Below are positions 43,208 through 50,410 of a DNA stretch of 64,000 nt, piece by piece (the first letter of the stretch is position 1; each line of letters starts with the position of its first letter). The DNA is from JAAYLC01 sp964636665 (GTDB lineage Bacteria; Bacteroidota; Bacteroidia; Flavobacteriales; Flavobacteriaceae): NCBI GenBank assembly GCA_964636665.1, contig CAZWVT010000003.1, positions 1-64,000 of the forward strand. The letters are read 5' to 3'. The notes under the pieces are model-generated. The model ran no database searches and had not been told where the DNA came from. It was given only the letters and a program-made list of their open reading frames with translations. A program made the position numbers and the translations under genes.

Positions 43208-44343
43208 ATGAGCGATAAAGAGATTAAAAACCCGGATGCTGGGCGCAGTAAAAGTTTAGAAGATATTTTCGAAGCGCGCATTGCCCGTGACGAAAAAATA
43301 GAGCCCCGCGACTGGATGCCGGAAAAATATAGAAAAACACATATCCGACAAATCAGTCAGCACGCACATTCTGAAATCGTTGGAATGTTGCCTGAAGGAA
43401 ATTGGATAACCAGAGCACCGTCACTCCGACGAAAAGTAGCGCTTTTGGCCAAAGTTCAAGATGAAGCCGGACACGGATTGTATTTGTATTCTGCTTGTGA
43501 AACCTTGGGAATTTCCCGTGAAGAACTTTACGGGCAATTGCACAGCGGTAAAGCAAAATATTCTTCCATTTTTAATTATCCCACCATTACTTGGGCAGAT
43601 ATAGGCGCCATTGGATGGTTGGTGGACGGTGCTGCGATTATCAATCAAGTGCCGTTGTGCAACACTTCTTTCGGTCCTTATGCACGAGCGATGGTGCGTG
43701 TATGTAAAGAGGAAAGTTTTCATCAGCGGCAAGGATATGAAATTATGCTAACACTGTGTCGCGGAACTGAAGAACAAAAGGCTATGGCTCAAGATGCACT
43801 AAATCGTTGGTGGTGGCCGAGTTTGATGATGTTTGGTCCTACAGATGAACAATCCACGCATACCGAACAATCGATGAAATGGAAGTTAAAACGAAAAACC
43901 AACGACGAATTGCGCCAACAGTTTATAGATCAAACCGTTCCTCAAGCAGATATATTGGGATTGACAATTCCCGATGCTGATTTAAATTGGAATGAAGAAC
44001 GCGGACATTACGATTTCGGAGAAATTGATTGGGATGAATTCTGGCAAGTTGTAAAAGGTCACGGTCCAATGAATAAAGAACGCATGAAAGCCAGAGTAGG
44101 TGCCTGGGAACGNNNNNNNNNNNNNNNNNNNNNNNNNNNNNNNNNNNNNNNNNNNNNNNNNNNNNNNNNNNNNNNNNNNNNNNNNNNNNNNNNNNNNNNN
44201 NNNNNNNNNNNNGTCACGGTCCAATGAATAAAGAACGCATGAAAGCCAGAGTAGGTGCCTGGGAACGCGGAGAATGGGTTCGCGATGCGGCGATGGCGCA
44301 TGCAGAAAAGAACGCAAACAAGAAAGAAGTAAAAGTAAGTTAA
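43208..44343 (+). CDS. paaA: Phenylacetyl-CoA 1,2-epoxidase catalytic subunit PaaA (interrupted by a false scaffold gap)
   Basis: PaaA is the diiron oxygenase subunit that epoxidises the phenylacetyl-CoA ring. Iron-ligand motifs are present in QDEAGHGLYLYSACETLG and KEESFHQRQGYEIM. As printed, the frame is broken by 100 N at 44113-44212. However, the 55 bases before the N run (44058-44112) are repeated exactly after it (44213-44267). Removing the N run and one copy (155 bases) restores a single frame that continues as ERGEWVRDAAMAHAEKN and stops at 44341-44343, giving 326 residues. The gene is therefore intact and the break is an assembly artefact. DUF2442 follows after four bases. Confidence 0.93.
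44113..44212. other. Assembly gap of 100 N inside paaA (artefact)
   Basis: The N run is flanked by an identical 55-base sequence on both sides (44058-44112 and 44213-44267), each ending exactly at or starting exactly from the gap. Two contigs overlapping by 55 bases were placed end to end with a default spacer instead of being merged. Confidence 0.95.
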
Positions 44344-44347
44344 AACA

Positions 44348-44605
44348 ATGCCGGATTTCTATGAACAACGCTTTAATTATTTGGTAGAAATCCAGTTTCA
44401 GGATGGTTTCAAAGCTCAAATTGATTTGGAAAAATATTTAAATAAAGGTTTTGTCAAAGAACTTTTGGATAAGAATAAATTTCAAGAAATTTTCATTGAG
44501 GAAGGCGGCGGCCTAGCTTGGTCAAACGGATTTGATATTTGCCCTAATTTTTTGAGGGCTTTGGTCGATAAAAACACTGCCGAAAATGTAGTAAAAGCAA
44601 GTTAA
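44348..44605 (+). CDS. DUF2442-like small protein within the paa operon
   Basis: An 85-residue protein. The pattern FNYLVEIQFQDGFKAQIDLEKYLNKGFVKELLDKNKFQEIFIEEGGGLAWSNGFDICPNFL matches DUF2442: a strand with a DG turn, a DL helix start, and the closing GxxWxNGxDxCP motif. DUF2442 proteins are often antitoxin-like or of unknown role; here no toxin gene is next to it. It starts four bases after the paaA stop, so it is translated with the paa genes. Its presence inside the epoxidase cluster is unusual. No function can be stated. Confidence 0.85.
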   Translation: MPDFYEQRFNYLVEIQFQDGFKAQIDLEKYLNKGFVKELLDKNKFQEIFIEEGGGLAWSNGFDICPNFLRALVDKNTAENVVKAS

Positions 44606-44620
44606 ATAAACGTGAGCCCC

Positions 44621-44669
44621 GAGATTTTAGACGTGAGAAAAATTGTCAAAATTTAAAGTCTAATATCTC
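44621..44669. repeat. Imperfect inverted repeat between DUF2442 and paaB
   Basis: GAGATTTTAGAC (44621-44632) faces GTCTAATATCTC (44658-44669), 11 of 12 positions paired. It resembles dispersed intergenic repeats that I recall from flavobacterial genomes; a genome-wide count would be needed to confirm that. Confidence 0.55.
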
Positions 44670-44748
44670 AAATCTAATAGAATATTTGAAATAATTAACC
44701 GAGAAATAATCTACCGAAAATAAAATCAAAACATTAAACATAGAAATT

Positions 44749-45081
44749 ATGTCACAAGAAAATAGACAAACTCCCCATCCTTTGGAGGGGGCTGGGAGGA
44801 GGAAAAACTGGCCTCTTTGGGAGGTCTTTGTAAGAAGCAAAAACGGATTGGAACACCGTCATTTTGGAAGTTTACATGCAGCCGATGCAGAAATGGCACT
44901 CGCCAATGCTCGCGATGTTTATACCCGACGCAATGAAGGCGTAAGCATCTGGGTAGTAGAATCCAAAAATATTACCGCTTCCAATCCCGATTACAACGAA
45001 GAACTTTTTGAACCTGCAAAAGATAAAATTTACCGTCATCCTACGTTTTATGATTTACCGGATGAGGTGAAACACATGTGA
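44749..45081 (+). CDS. paaB: Phenylacetyl-CoA 1,2-epoxidase subunit PaaB, N-terminally enlarged by a repeat
   Basis: A 110-residue PaaB, the small subunit of the epoxidase complex. From residue 20 it reads NWPLWEVFVRSKNGLEHRHFG then SLHAADAEMALANARDVYTRR and the conserved tail YRHPTFYDLPDEVKHM, closely matching E. coli PaaB (95 residues). The E. coli protein has only five residues before the WPL motif; this one has 20. The extra part, TPHPLEGAGRRK, is encoded by a GC-rich palindromic sequence at about 44772-44802, so a repeat appears to have inserted in frame after the start codon. No other start codon is available downstream of the insert, so the enlarged product is probably made. Confidence 0.92.
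   Translation: MSQENRQTPHPLEGAGRRKNWPLWEVFVRSKNGLEHRHFGSLHAADAEMALANARDVYTRRNEGVSIWVVESKNITASNPDYNEELFEPAKDKIYRHPTFYDLPDEVKHM
44772..44802 (+). repeat. GC-rich TTTGGAGGGG-type repeat inserted in paaB
   Basis: The stretch CTCCCCATCC-TTTGGAGGGG followed by GCTGGGAGGAGG is far more GC-rich than its surroundings and partly self-complementary (CTCC/CCCC against GGAGGGG and GGGAGG). I recall close relatives of this sequence as abundant dispersed repeats in Bacteroidota. It encodes about ten residues of the paaB N-terminus. Confidence 0.7.
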
Positions 45082-45085
45082 ATTA

Positions 45086-45105
45086 ATTCCTGCGAAGGCA
45101 GGAAT
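45086..45105. repeat. Small palindrome, copy 1 (CCTGC-GAAG-GCAGG)
   Basis: A perfect 8-bp stem ATTCCTGC / GCAGGAAT with loop GAAG, starting five bases after the paaB stop codon. It is a variant of copies 2 and 3. Confidence 0.75.
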
Positions 45106-45177
45106 CCCATGATTTGAAAACGCAAATAATCTCACTAAAATAGTCCTTACACAATCAGTTTAAAATGGAAAATATAA

Positions 45178-45381
45178 ATTTATCGAGGGCAGATTCCCAC
45201 CTTTGCGGGAATAATTAACAGTTTTGAAGCATCTCAGCGAGAAAAGCAAATGAAAAAGTGGAAATGGGAATGGAAGATAAAATTAATTGAAGAAATGAAT
45301 CCCGGATGGTCTGATTTAAGTTTAAATTGGAGTAATGAAAATTTGATTTATAAAACAAAAAGGTTTCCAACAAAAAATTAA
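45178..45381 (+). pseudogene. Remnant of a GIY-YIG nuclease gene (C-terminal part)
   Basis: An open stretch without a start codon begins after a stop at 45175 and ends at TAA 45379-45381. Its product, through NSFEASQREKQMKKWKWEWK and KLIEEMNPGWSDL, matches the C-terminal half of the small stand-alone GIY-YIG (URI) endonucleases, which typically read REKQIKKWKR.WK..LIE..NP.W.DL. The GIY-YIG motif itself and the catalytic Arg/Glu region are gone. An internal ATG at 45250 could give a 43-residue peptide, which would be inactive as a nuclease. The repeat copy at 45193-45212 lies inside its 5' part. It ends three bases before the paaC ATG. Confidence 0.7.
45193..45212. repeat. Small palindrome, copy 2 (ATTCCCAC-CTTT-GCGGGAAT)
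   Basis: Same layout as copies 1 and 3: 8-bp arms around a four-base loop, with one mismatch. It lies at the truncated edge of the GIY-YIG remnant. Confidence 0.7.
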
Positions 45382-45384
45382 AAT

Positions 45385-46164
45385 ATGAGCAAAGAACAAA
45401 CGGCTTCCCGCCTTCGCGGGAATTTATACAACTACATCCTAACAATCGCCGACAACTCCCTTATCCTCGGTCAGCGTATGGGCGAATTGTGCGGACACGG
45501 TCCGAGTTTGGAAACAGATATCGCTTGTACTAACATCTCATTGGATTTATTGGGACAGGTGCGAAGCTATTACCAATATGCAGCAAAAATTGCAGGCGAC
45601 GGCAGAACAGAAGACGACATTGCTATGCTCCGTAAAGAAAGAGAATATGTAAACGTTCTTTTGGTTGAACAACCCAACACGGATTTTGCATATACCATGG
45701 CAAGACATTTCTATTTTGACATTTTTCATTTGATGTTTCTGGAAGAACTCAAAAAAAGTAAAGATTTAAATTTAGCTGCCATTGCTGAGAAATCTTTAAA
45801 GGAAGTTCGTTATCACGCACGTTTCTCATCTGATTGGATTAAGAGATTGGGCGACGGAACCGAAGAAAGCAACACGCGGATGCAAGCTGCCATTGACGAT
45901 TTATGGCCTTATACCGATGAACTCTTCCATCAAACAGAAAGTTGCAAAGCAATGACAAAAGAAGGAATTGGCGTAGATACTGCTGTTTTAAAAGAAAAAT
46001 ATTACGAAACAATTGCCGACATTCTTTCAGAAGCAACGCTCAAGATTCCCGAAAATCAATATTTCCACAAAGGAGGAAAACAAGGAATTCATACAGAACA
46101 TATGGGCTACATTCTCGCAGAATTACAATATATGCAGCGAACGTATCCGGGAATGGAATGGTAG
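45385..46164 (+). CDS. paaC: Phenylacetyl-CoA 1,2-epoxidase structural subunit PaaC, N-terminally enlarged by a repeat
   Basis: A 259-residue PaaC (E. coli form 248). PaaC pairs with PaaA and keeps the ferritin-like fold without a working diiron site. The family start is seen at residue 14: LYNYILTIADNSLILGQRMGELCGHGPSLETDIACTNISLDLLGQ, and later RHFYFDIFHLMFLEELKKSKD and EVRYHARFSSDWIKRLGDGTEES. The residues before it, QTASRLRGN, are encoded by the palindrome at 45405-45422, so a repeat inserted in frame after the fourth or fifth codon. Otherwise the protein is intact. Confidence 0.94.
   Translation: MSKEQTASRLRGNLYNYILTIADNSLILGQRMGELCGHGPSLETDIACTNISLDLLGQVRSYYQYAAKIAGDGRTEDDIAMLRKEREYVNVLLVEQPNTDFAYTMARHFYFDIFHLMFLEELKKSKDLNLAAIAEKSLKEVRYHARFSSDWIKRLGDGTEESNTRMQAAIDDLWPYTDELFHQTESCKAMTKEGIGVDTAVLKEKYYETIADILSEATLKIPENQYFHKGGKQGIHTEHMGYILAELQYMQRTYPGMEW
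45405..45422. repeat. Small palindrome, copy 3, inside paaC
   Basis: A perfect 7-bp stem TTCCCGC / GCGGGAA with loop CTTC. It is at codons 8-13 of paaC and keeps the reading frame. Confidence 0.8.
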
Positions 46165-46200
46165 AAATCGGATTCTCGGCGGATAAAAATAAATAATAAT

Positions 46201-46701
46201 TTGAAAAACTATTCAGTACATATTGAATCTCATTTGATTGCGACACTTTCCTCAGTGCCTGATCCGGAAATTCCTGTGCTTACTGTTTTGGATTTGGGCG
46301 TAATCCGTGAAGCTGTTGAAAAAGACAATACTGTATTTATTAAATTGACGCCTACCTACTCCGGATGTCCTGCTATGGATGTGATAGCTGACGATTTAAA
46401 AGCAGCTTTCGCAAAAGAAGGAAAAAAAACAGAAGTAGATTTAATCCTTTCGCCGGCTTGGTCAACCGACTGGATCAGCGAAGAAGGATTAAAAAAAATG
46501 GAAGCCTACGGGATTGCCCGTCCGCTTTCGGAAGTTCACGATAAAGAAGTCCTTCTTGGCGGCAAAAAAATGGTGAAATGTCCGCAATGTGGAAGTACGC
46601 AAACCAATTTGGTAAGTCAATTTGGCTCCACACCCTGCAAAGCACTTTTTAAATGCGAATCTTGCCAAGAACCGTTTGACTATTTTAAATGTTTGCGCTA
46701 A
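46201..46701 (+). CDS. paaD: Phenylacetate degradation protein PaaD (MIP18/SufT-like)
   Basis: A 166-residue PaaD. The N-terminal MIP18 (DUF59) domain has VPDPEIPVLTVLDLGVIREA and TPTYSGCPAMDVI with its conserved Cys. The C-terminus carries a zinc ribbon-like set, Cys127, Cys130, Cys152 and Cys155, with an additional Cys146. PaaD is needed for epoxidase maturation, probably through its metal or iron-sulfur chemistry. The start is TTG at 46201, 36 bases after paaC; no ATG lies in the right place. It is the last gene of the first paa block. Confidence 0.93.
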   Translation: MKNYSVHIESHLIATLSSVPDPEIPVLTVLDLGVIREAVEKDNTVFIKLTPTYSGCPAMDVIADDLKAAFAKEGKKTEVDLILSPAWSTDWISEEGLKKMEAYGIARPLSEVHDKEVLLGGKKMVKCPQCGSTQTNLVSQFGSTPCKALFKCESCQEPFDYFKCLR

Positions 46702-46732
46702 AGATTTAAACGCTTAGCAATTGATTTTTAGA

Positions 46733-47137
46733 TTAATTCATTCCGGGAAATGAATTAACGACCTGAACTTTTAAATCCGGAAAAGCATCAACAACTTCTA
46801 CAGTAAAATCAGGAAAAGAATTTACTTCCTGCCATTTTCCGCAAGAATCTGGGAACGAGGAAACAAATTTGACTTTAATATCAGGGAAAGATTCGACATA
46901 TTTAATTTTGATGTCGGGAAAAGAAGTTGCAAATTTTACTTTTCCATAAAGTTGGATGTCTTTGTATTTACAATTACCGTTTAAAAACGCATGGATTGCT
47001 TCTCGTTTTTCTACTTCCGACAGCAAGGAAAATTTGGAAACATGTTCCAAAGCAGTTTTTTCAATCATCCGAGTTTCAGAATCTTTTGAAAGAAAAAATA
47101 TAAATATAGGTGCGATAAGAAATATTTTATAAAACAT
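46733..47137 (-). CDS. Small SFPD-repeat protein, function unknown
   Basis: A 134-residue protein from ATG 47137. A hydrophobic N-terminus (MFYKIFLIAPIFIFFLS) is a likely signal or anchor. A helical segment (IEKTALEHVSKFSLLSEVEKREAIHAFLNG) follows, then six units of about 11 residues with the core V-x-SFPD-x-K-V: KFATSFPDIKI, KYVESFPDIKV, KFVSSFPDSCGKW, QEVNSFPDFTV, EVVDAFPDLKV and QVVNSFPGMN. Regular alternation suggests short stacked strands, perhaps a small beta-solenoid. I recall similar unnamed proteins in Bacteroidota. The frame opens 30 codons earlier, but that stretch spans the -7 box. It lies opposite to the paa genes. Confidence 0.8.
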   Translation of the reverse strand: MFYKIFLIAPIFIFFLSKDSETRMIEKTALEHVSKFSLLSEVEKREAIHAFLNGNCKYKDIQLYGKVKFATSFPDIKIKYVESFPDIKVKFVSSFPDSCGKWQEVNSFPDFTVEVVDAFPDLKVQVVNSFPGMN

Positions 47138-47199
47138 GACAGTCGTTGAAATGCGTTTTATGAAAATTGAAAATGATAAGAATAAATTCCTAAATTTAG

Positions 47200-47207
47200 C
47201 AAAAATA
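47200..47207 (-). promoter_or_regulatory. Candidate -7 box of the SFPD-repeat gene
   Basis: TATTTTTG on the minus strand, an exact match, about 63 bases before ATG 47137. It lies inside the upstream extension of the frame, which supports the shorter protein. Confidence 0.5.
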
Positions 47208-47437
47208 CTTTCGGCAGCGAAAAGCACCGGAAACTCCCCCGAATTACAGTGAATTTCGCTCCGAAAGTCTTACATAACTTAATAAATTAACCTTTAAACC
47301 ATTTATCTGCAAATTAAATAAGGTATTCCGCCAAAACGTGTCGTTAAAGAATGATATTTAAAAATATTTAGAATATCAGTTTTTTGACCTTCCTACATAA
47401 ACAGAAAAACATGAGGTGTTTTTAGCGTGGTGCTTCT

Positions 47438-47445
47438 TATTTTTG
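47438..47445 (+). promoter_or_regulatory. Candidate -7 box of paaG
   Basis: TATTTTTG, an exact match, 32 bases before ATG 47478; it overlaps a TGTTAG sequence like a half-site of the putative TetR operator. Confidence 0.5.
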
Positions 47446-47477
47446 TTAGCAAATAATAATTTTACGTTTCATCCATT

Positions 47478-48251
47478 ATGATAAAAAAAACAATTGACAA
47501 TAAAATTGCTGTTTTAAAACTAAATCGTCCCGAAGTATTCAACAGCTTTAATAGAGAAATGGCTTTGATGCTGCAAAAAGAATTGGACGAATGCGAAAAA
47601 GATGATGCCATTCGCGCCATTGTGATTATCGGTGAAGGGAAAGCATTTTGTGCCGGACAAGATTTGAAAGAAGTAACTTCTCCTGAATTGAATCCGGGGT
47701 TTAAAAAAATACTGGAAGAACACTACAACCCGATTATTTCCCGAATTCGGAAAATAGAAAAACCCATCGTCGCCGCTGTAAACGGTGTTGCAGCAGGAGC
47801 GGGAGCCAATATTGCATTGGCATGTGATGTAGTAGTGGCCTCAGAAAATGCAAGTTTTATTCAAGCTTTCAGCAAAATCGGATTGGTGCCGGACAGTGGA
47901 GGAACGTTTTTCCTGCCAAAATTGATTGGTTTTCAAAAAGCTTCCGCACTGATGATGTTGGGCGATAAAGTTTCGGCTCAAGAAGCAGAACGCTTGGGAA
48001 TGATTTATAAAGTTTTTCCGTCGGATACTTTTAACCAAGAAGTAAATAATATTGCTTCAATTTTATCCAATATGCCCACAAAAGCATTGGGTTTGACCAA
48101 ACGATTGCTCAATAATTCGATGAATAATAATCTGGAGGACCAACTCGAATTGGAAGAAAAACTACAAATCGAATCGGCTCAAAGTGAAGATTATGCCGAA
48201 GGGGTGGATGCATTTATAAACAAAAGAAAACCGGAATTTAAGGGCAAATAA
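47478..48251 (+). CDS. paaG: Enoyl-CoA hydratase/isomerase, probable 1,2-epoxyphenylacetyl-CoA isomerase PaaG
   Basis: A 257-residue crotonase-family enzyme. The CoA and oxyanion-hole segment is GKAFCAGQDLKEV and the second is AVNGVAAGAGANIALACD. The active-site region reads SKIGLVPDSGGTFFLPKLIG with Asp139, the acidic residue kept in PaaG isomerases, and not the Glu pair of true hydratases. The C-terminal YAEGVDAFINKRKPEFKGK is typical. In the paa locus the likely reaction is conversion of the ring-epoxide CoA ester to the oxepin form. It has its own promoter box and terminator, so it is monocistronic. Confidence 0.92.
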   Translation: MIKKTIDNKIAVLKLNRPEVFNSFNREMALMLQKELDECEKDDAIRAIVIIGEGKAFCAGQDLKEVTSPELNPGFKKILEEHYNPIISRIRKIEKPIVAAVNGVAAGAGANIALACDVVVASENASFIQAFSKIGLVPDSGGTFFLPKLIGFQKASALMMLGDKVSAQEAERLGMIYKVFPSDTFNQEVNNIASILSNMPTKALGLTKRLLNNSMNNNLEDQLELEEKLQIESAQSEDYAEGVDAFINKRKPEFKGK

Positions 48252-48275
48252 CAACCCAAATAAAAGATATTGAAG

Positions 48276-48311
48276 AACTTTCCAAGCATTTATGGTTTTG
48301 GAAAGTTTTTT
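48276..48311 (+). terminator. Intrinsic terminator after paaG
   Basis: A perfect 10-bp stem AACTTTCCAA / TTGGAAAGTT (48276-48285 with 48298-48307) followed by a T run. Confidence 0.85.
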
Positions 48312-48427
48312 ATTTAAAAGTAACAAACCTAAAATTTTTAAGATACTTTAAGATTTCATTAACTTTGGCTTTTTCTTATTTCTTTTTTGAAATAAGAGTC
48401 ATCAGTATAATTTGAAAATTGTTTATA

Positions 48428-50401
48428 ATGAAGTTTTTATTGTTTTCGGTCTTTTTATTTTGTCTTGTTCAAGTTTCATCAGCCCAATCCCTCATCCATC
48501 CGTTTGGAGAACCTACCGTTCAAGAATTAAACATGAGCGAATATAAGGATGACCCCGAAGCTGCCGGAGTGGTTTTGTATGAAAGAGGACATTATCAAGT
48601 GGAATTAATTGAAAACAGAATTTATCTTACCTATGAAATTCACAAAAAAACCAAAGTTTTAGACGCATCGCGATTTGAAGGTGCTGATGTGGCAGTTTCT
48701 TATTATCACGGTACAGGGAGGGATAGTGATGAAAAAATCACTAATTTTCGTGCAATTACCCACAACGGAAGCCGGAAACTCCCTGTAAATGAAAAAGAAT
48801 TGTACCACGTCAAAGATGATACCTATTGGGCAAATGCCCGATTTTCTTTCCCTGATGTTAAAGACGGAAGCGTATTGGAGTATAGTTATAAATTAATAAG
48901 TCCTTATTTCCAAAATTTGAATGGTTGGGCTTTTGTTAATTACTATCCGACACTTTATTCAGAATTGACCACTGAACTTCCTGGGAATTTTATTTATAGC
49001 AAAACACTTTACGGCGACAAAAAGTTAGACGTAGAAGATGTCAGTATTAAAAAATCTTGTTTTCATTTGCCCGGCTATCGTGTTCCGGGAGATTGTGAAG
49101 TCGGTGTCTATGCCATGAAAAATATTCCGGCTATAGAAGAAGAAGATTATATGCTTTCTCCTTATAACTATTCACCTTATCTCAAATTTGAATTGATTCA
49201 GGCTATGGATATGCTCGGTTCAAGACATTATTTTACCAGTAGTTGGAAAACCTTGGATAGTTATTATAATTCTCATTCCAACATAGGAAGAGAATTGACC
49301 AATTCCGGATTTATGAAAAGACAGCTGCCGGATGAAATTTTAAATATTTCGGATAAAACGGAGCGCGCCAAAGCAATTTATTATTTTGTTCAGAATCACA
49401 TGCATTGGAACAATCACATACGGTTAAGAACTAATACGAATGTTAAAAAAGCTTTTGCTGAAAAAAAAGGACACAGTTCCGAAATTAACATGATATTGGT
49501 CAATGCGCTTGAAGCCGGCGGGTTGGATGCCAAAGCGATGTTGCTTGCCACTCGAAATACGCTGATGCCTTCTAAGGTTCATCCTGTTTTGACGGGCTTT
49601 AATTATCTTGTAGCACGTTTGGACATAGACGGGAAAATATACCACCTCGATGCCACGGGTAAAAATACTGCTTTTGGGATGCTGCCTTATCACTGCCTGA
49701 ATGGAGAAGGTCGTGTTCTTGATTTTAGAAATGGAAGCTTCTGGGAACCCATAACGCCCTACCAGCGAAATGTACACTATGCCAATGTCAATCTTAAAGC
49801 AGATGAACAAGGTAATTTTTCAGGATCTGTCGAAGAAATTTATTCGGGGTATTACGATTTATACAAAAGAAATCAAAATCAAAACTTGAAACAAGAAGAG
49901 TTGTTAAAAAATAAACAAAGCCAAAATGAAAGTTTTAATATTTCCGCTTTTGAAATTGAGAATCGAGACAATCCGGAACAGCCTTATAAAGAAAAATACA
50001 ATCTTAGTTTCCATGAAAGAAATCTAAATAAGGGGGATACTTATTTTATAAATATGATGTTGGTAAACTCATTTTCTAGCGCCAATCCATTTGTCAAAAA
50101 TCACCGAAAATATCCCATCGATATGGCATATCCGATGATTAACAGCTACAGCGTTTCTTTTGATTTAGGAAATCAATATGAGGTGATAAAAGTACCTGAA
50201 AACAAAATGCTGAATCTTCCTAATAACGACGGCAATTTAAATGTGATGTATGAAGTTTCAGAAAATTCAGTGGTGATGAGAATGAATTTTCGATTGAATA
50301 ATTATCATTTCCCTGTTGAAGCATATCCGGCGTTGCAAGAATTTTTCACGGAATTAGTCAATGCACAATCCGAAATGCTCGAATTGAGAAAAATAAACTA
50401 A
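48428..50401 (+). CDS. DUF3857/transglutaminase-like exported protein without the catalytic Cys
   Basis: A 657-residue protein from ATG 48428, with signal peptide MKFLLFSVFLFCLVQVSSAQ. The DUF3857 domain covers about residues 60-220 (EKITNFRAITHNGSRKLPVNEKELYH; VKDGSVLEYSYKLISPYF), then a transglutaminase-like domain with KAIYYFVQNHMHWNN. Where the active Cys is expected, this protein reads KKGHSSEINMILVNALEAGGLDAKAM, with Ser or His instead, so it is probably not an active transglutaminase or protease. Tandem pairs of this family are common in Bacteroidota. A paralogue with an intact site follows after nine bases, so the two may form a complex. Role unknown. Confidence 0.9.
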   Translation: MKFLLFSVFLFCLVQVSSAQSLIHPFGEPTVQELNMSEYKDDPEAAGVVLYERGHYQVELIENRIYLTYEIHKKTKVLDASRFEGADVAVSYYHGTGRDSDEKITNFRAITHNGSRKLPVNEKELYHVKDDTYWANARFSFPDVKDGSVLEYSYKLISPYFQNLNGWAFVNYYPTLYSELTTELPGNFIYSKTLYGDKKLDVEDVSIKKSCFHLPGYRVPGDCEVGVYAMKNIPAIEEEDYMLSPYNYSPYLKFELIQAMDMLGSRHYFTSSWKTLDSYYNSHSNIGRELTNSGFMKRQLPDEILNISDKTERAKAIYYFVQNHMHWNNHIRLRTNTNVKKAFAEKKGHSSEINMILVNALEAGGLDAKAMLLATRNTLMPSKVHPVLTGFNYLVARLDIDGKIYHLDATGKNTAFGMLPYHCLNGEGRVLDFRNGSFWEPITPYQRNVHYANVNLKADEQGNFSGSVEEIYSGYYDLYKRNQNQNLKQEELLKNKQSQNESFNISAFEIENRDNPEQPYKEKYNLSFHERNLNKGDTYFINMMLVNSFSSANPFVKNHRKYPIDMAYPMINSYSVSFDLGNQYEVIKVPENKMLNLPNNDGNLNVMYEVSENSVVMRMNFRLNNYHFPVEAYPALQEFFTELVNAQSEMLELRKIN

Positions 50402-50410
50402 AAAAATAAA

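Larger units (their letters stand above)
47138..47477. other. Intergenic region between the SFPD-repeat gene and paaG
   Basis: About 340 bases without a gene. It holds the minus-strand -7 box of the SFPD-repeat gene (47200-47207) and the plus-strand -7 box of paaG (47438-47445), plus an AT-rich stretch with GATATT/AATATC arms near 47353-47377. I see no RNA gene and no copy of the ACTAACA-N2-TGTTAGT operator, only a half-site-like TGTTAG at 47444-47449. Confidence 0.6.

Noticed and set aside
43982..44419. Minus-strand frames opposite the 3' end of paaA and across the N run
   Set aside because: They are antisense to a well-supported gene and depend on the false gap and the duplicated 55 bases.
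44618..45384. An insertion sequence or integron between paaA and paaC
   Set aside because: No transposase or integrase, no terminal inverted repeats with target duplications; only small repeats and the nuclease remnant are visible.
45086..45422. The three hairpin copies as a CRISPR array
   Set aside because: Spacing is irregular (about 107 and 212 bases), the copies differ, one lies in a gene, and no cas genes are near.
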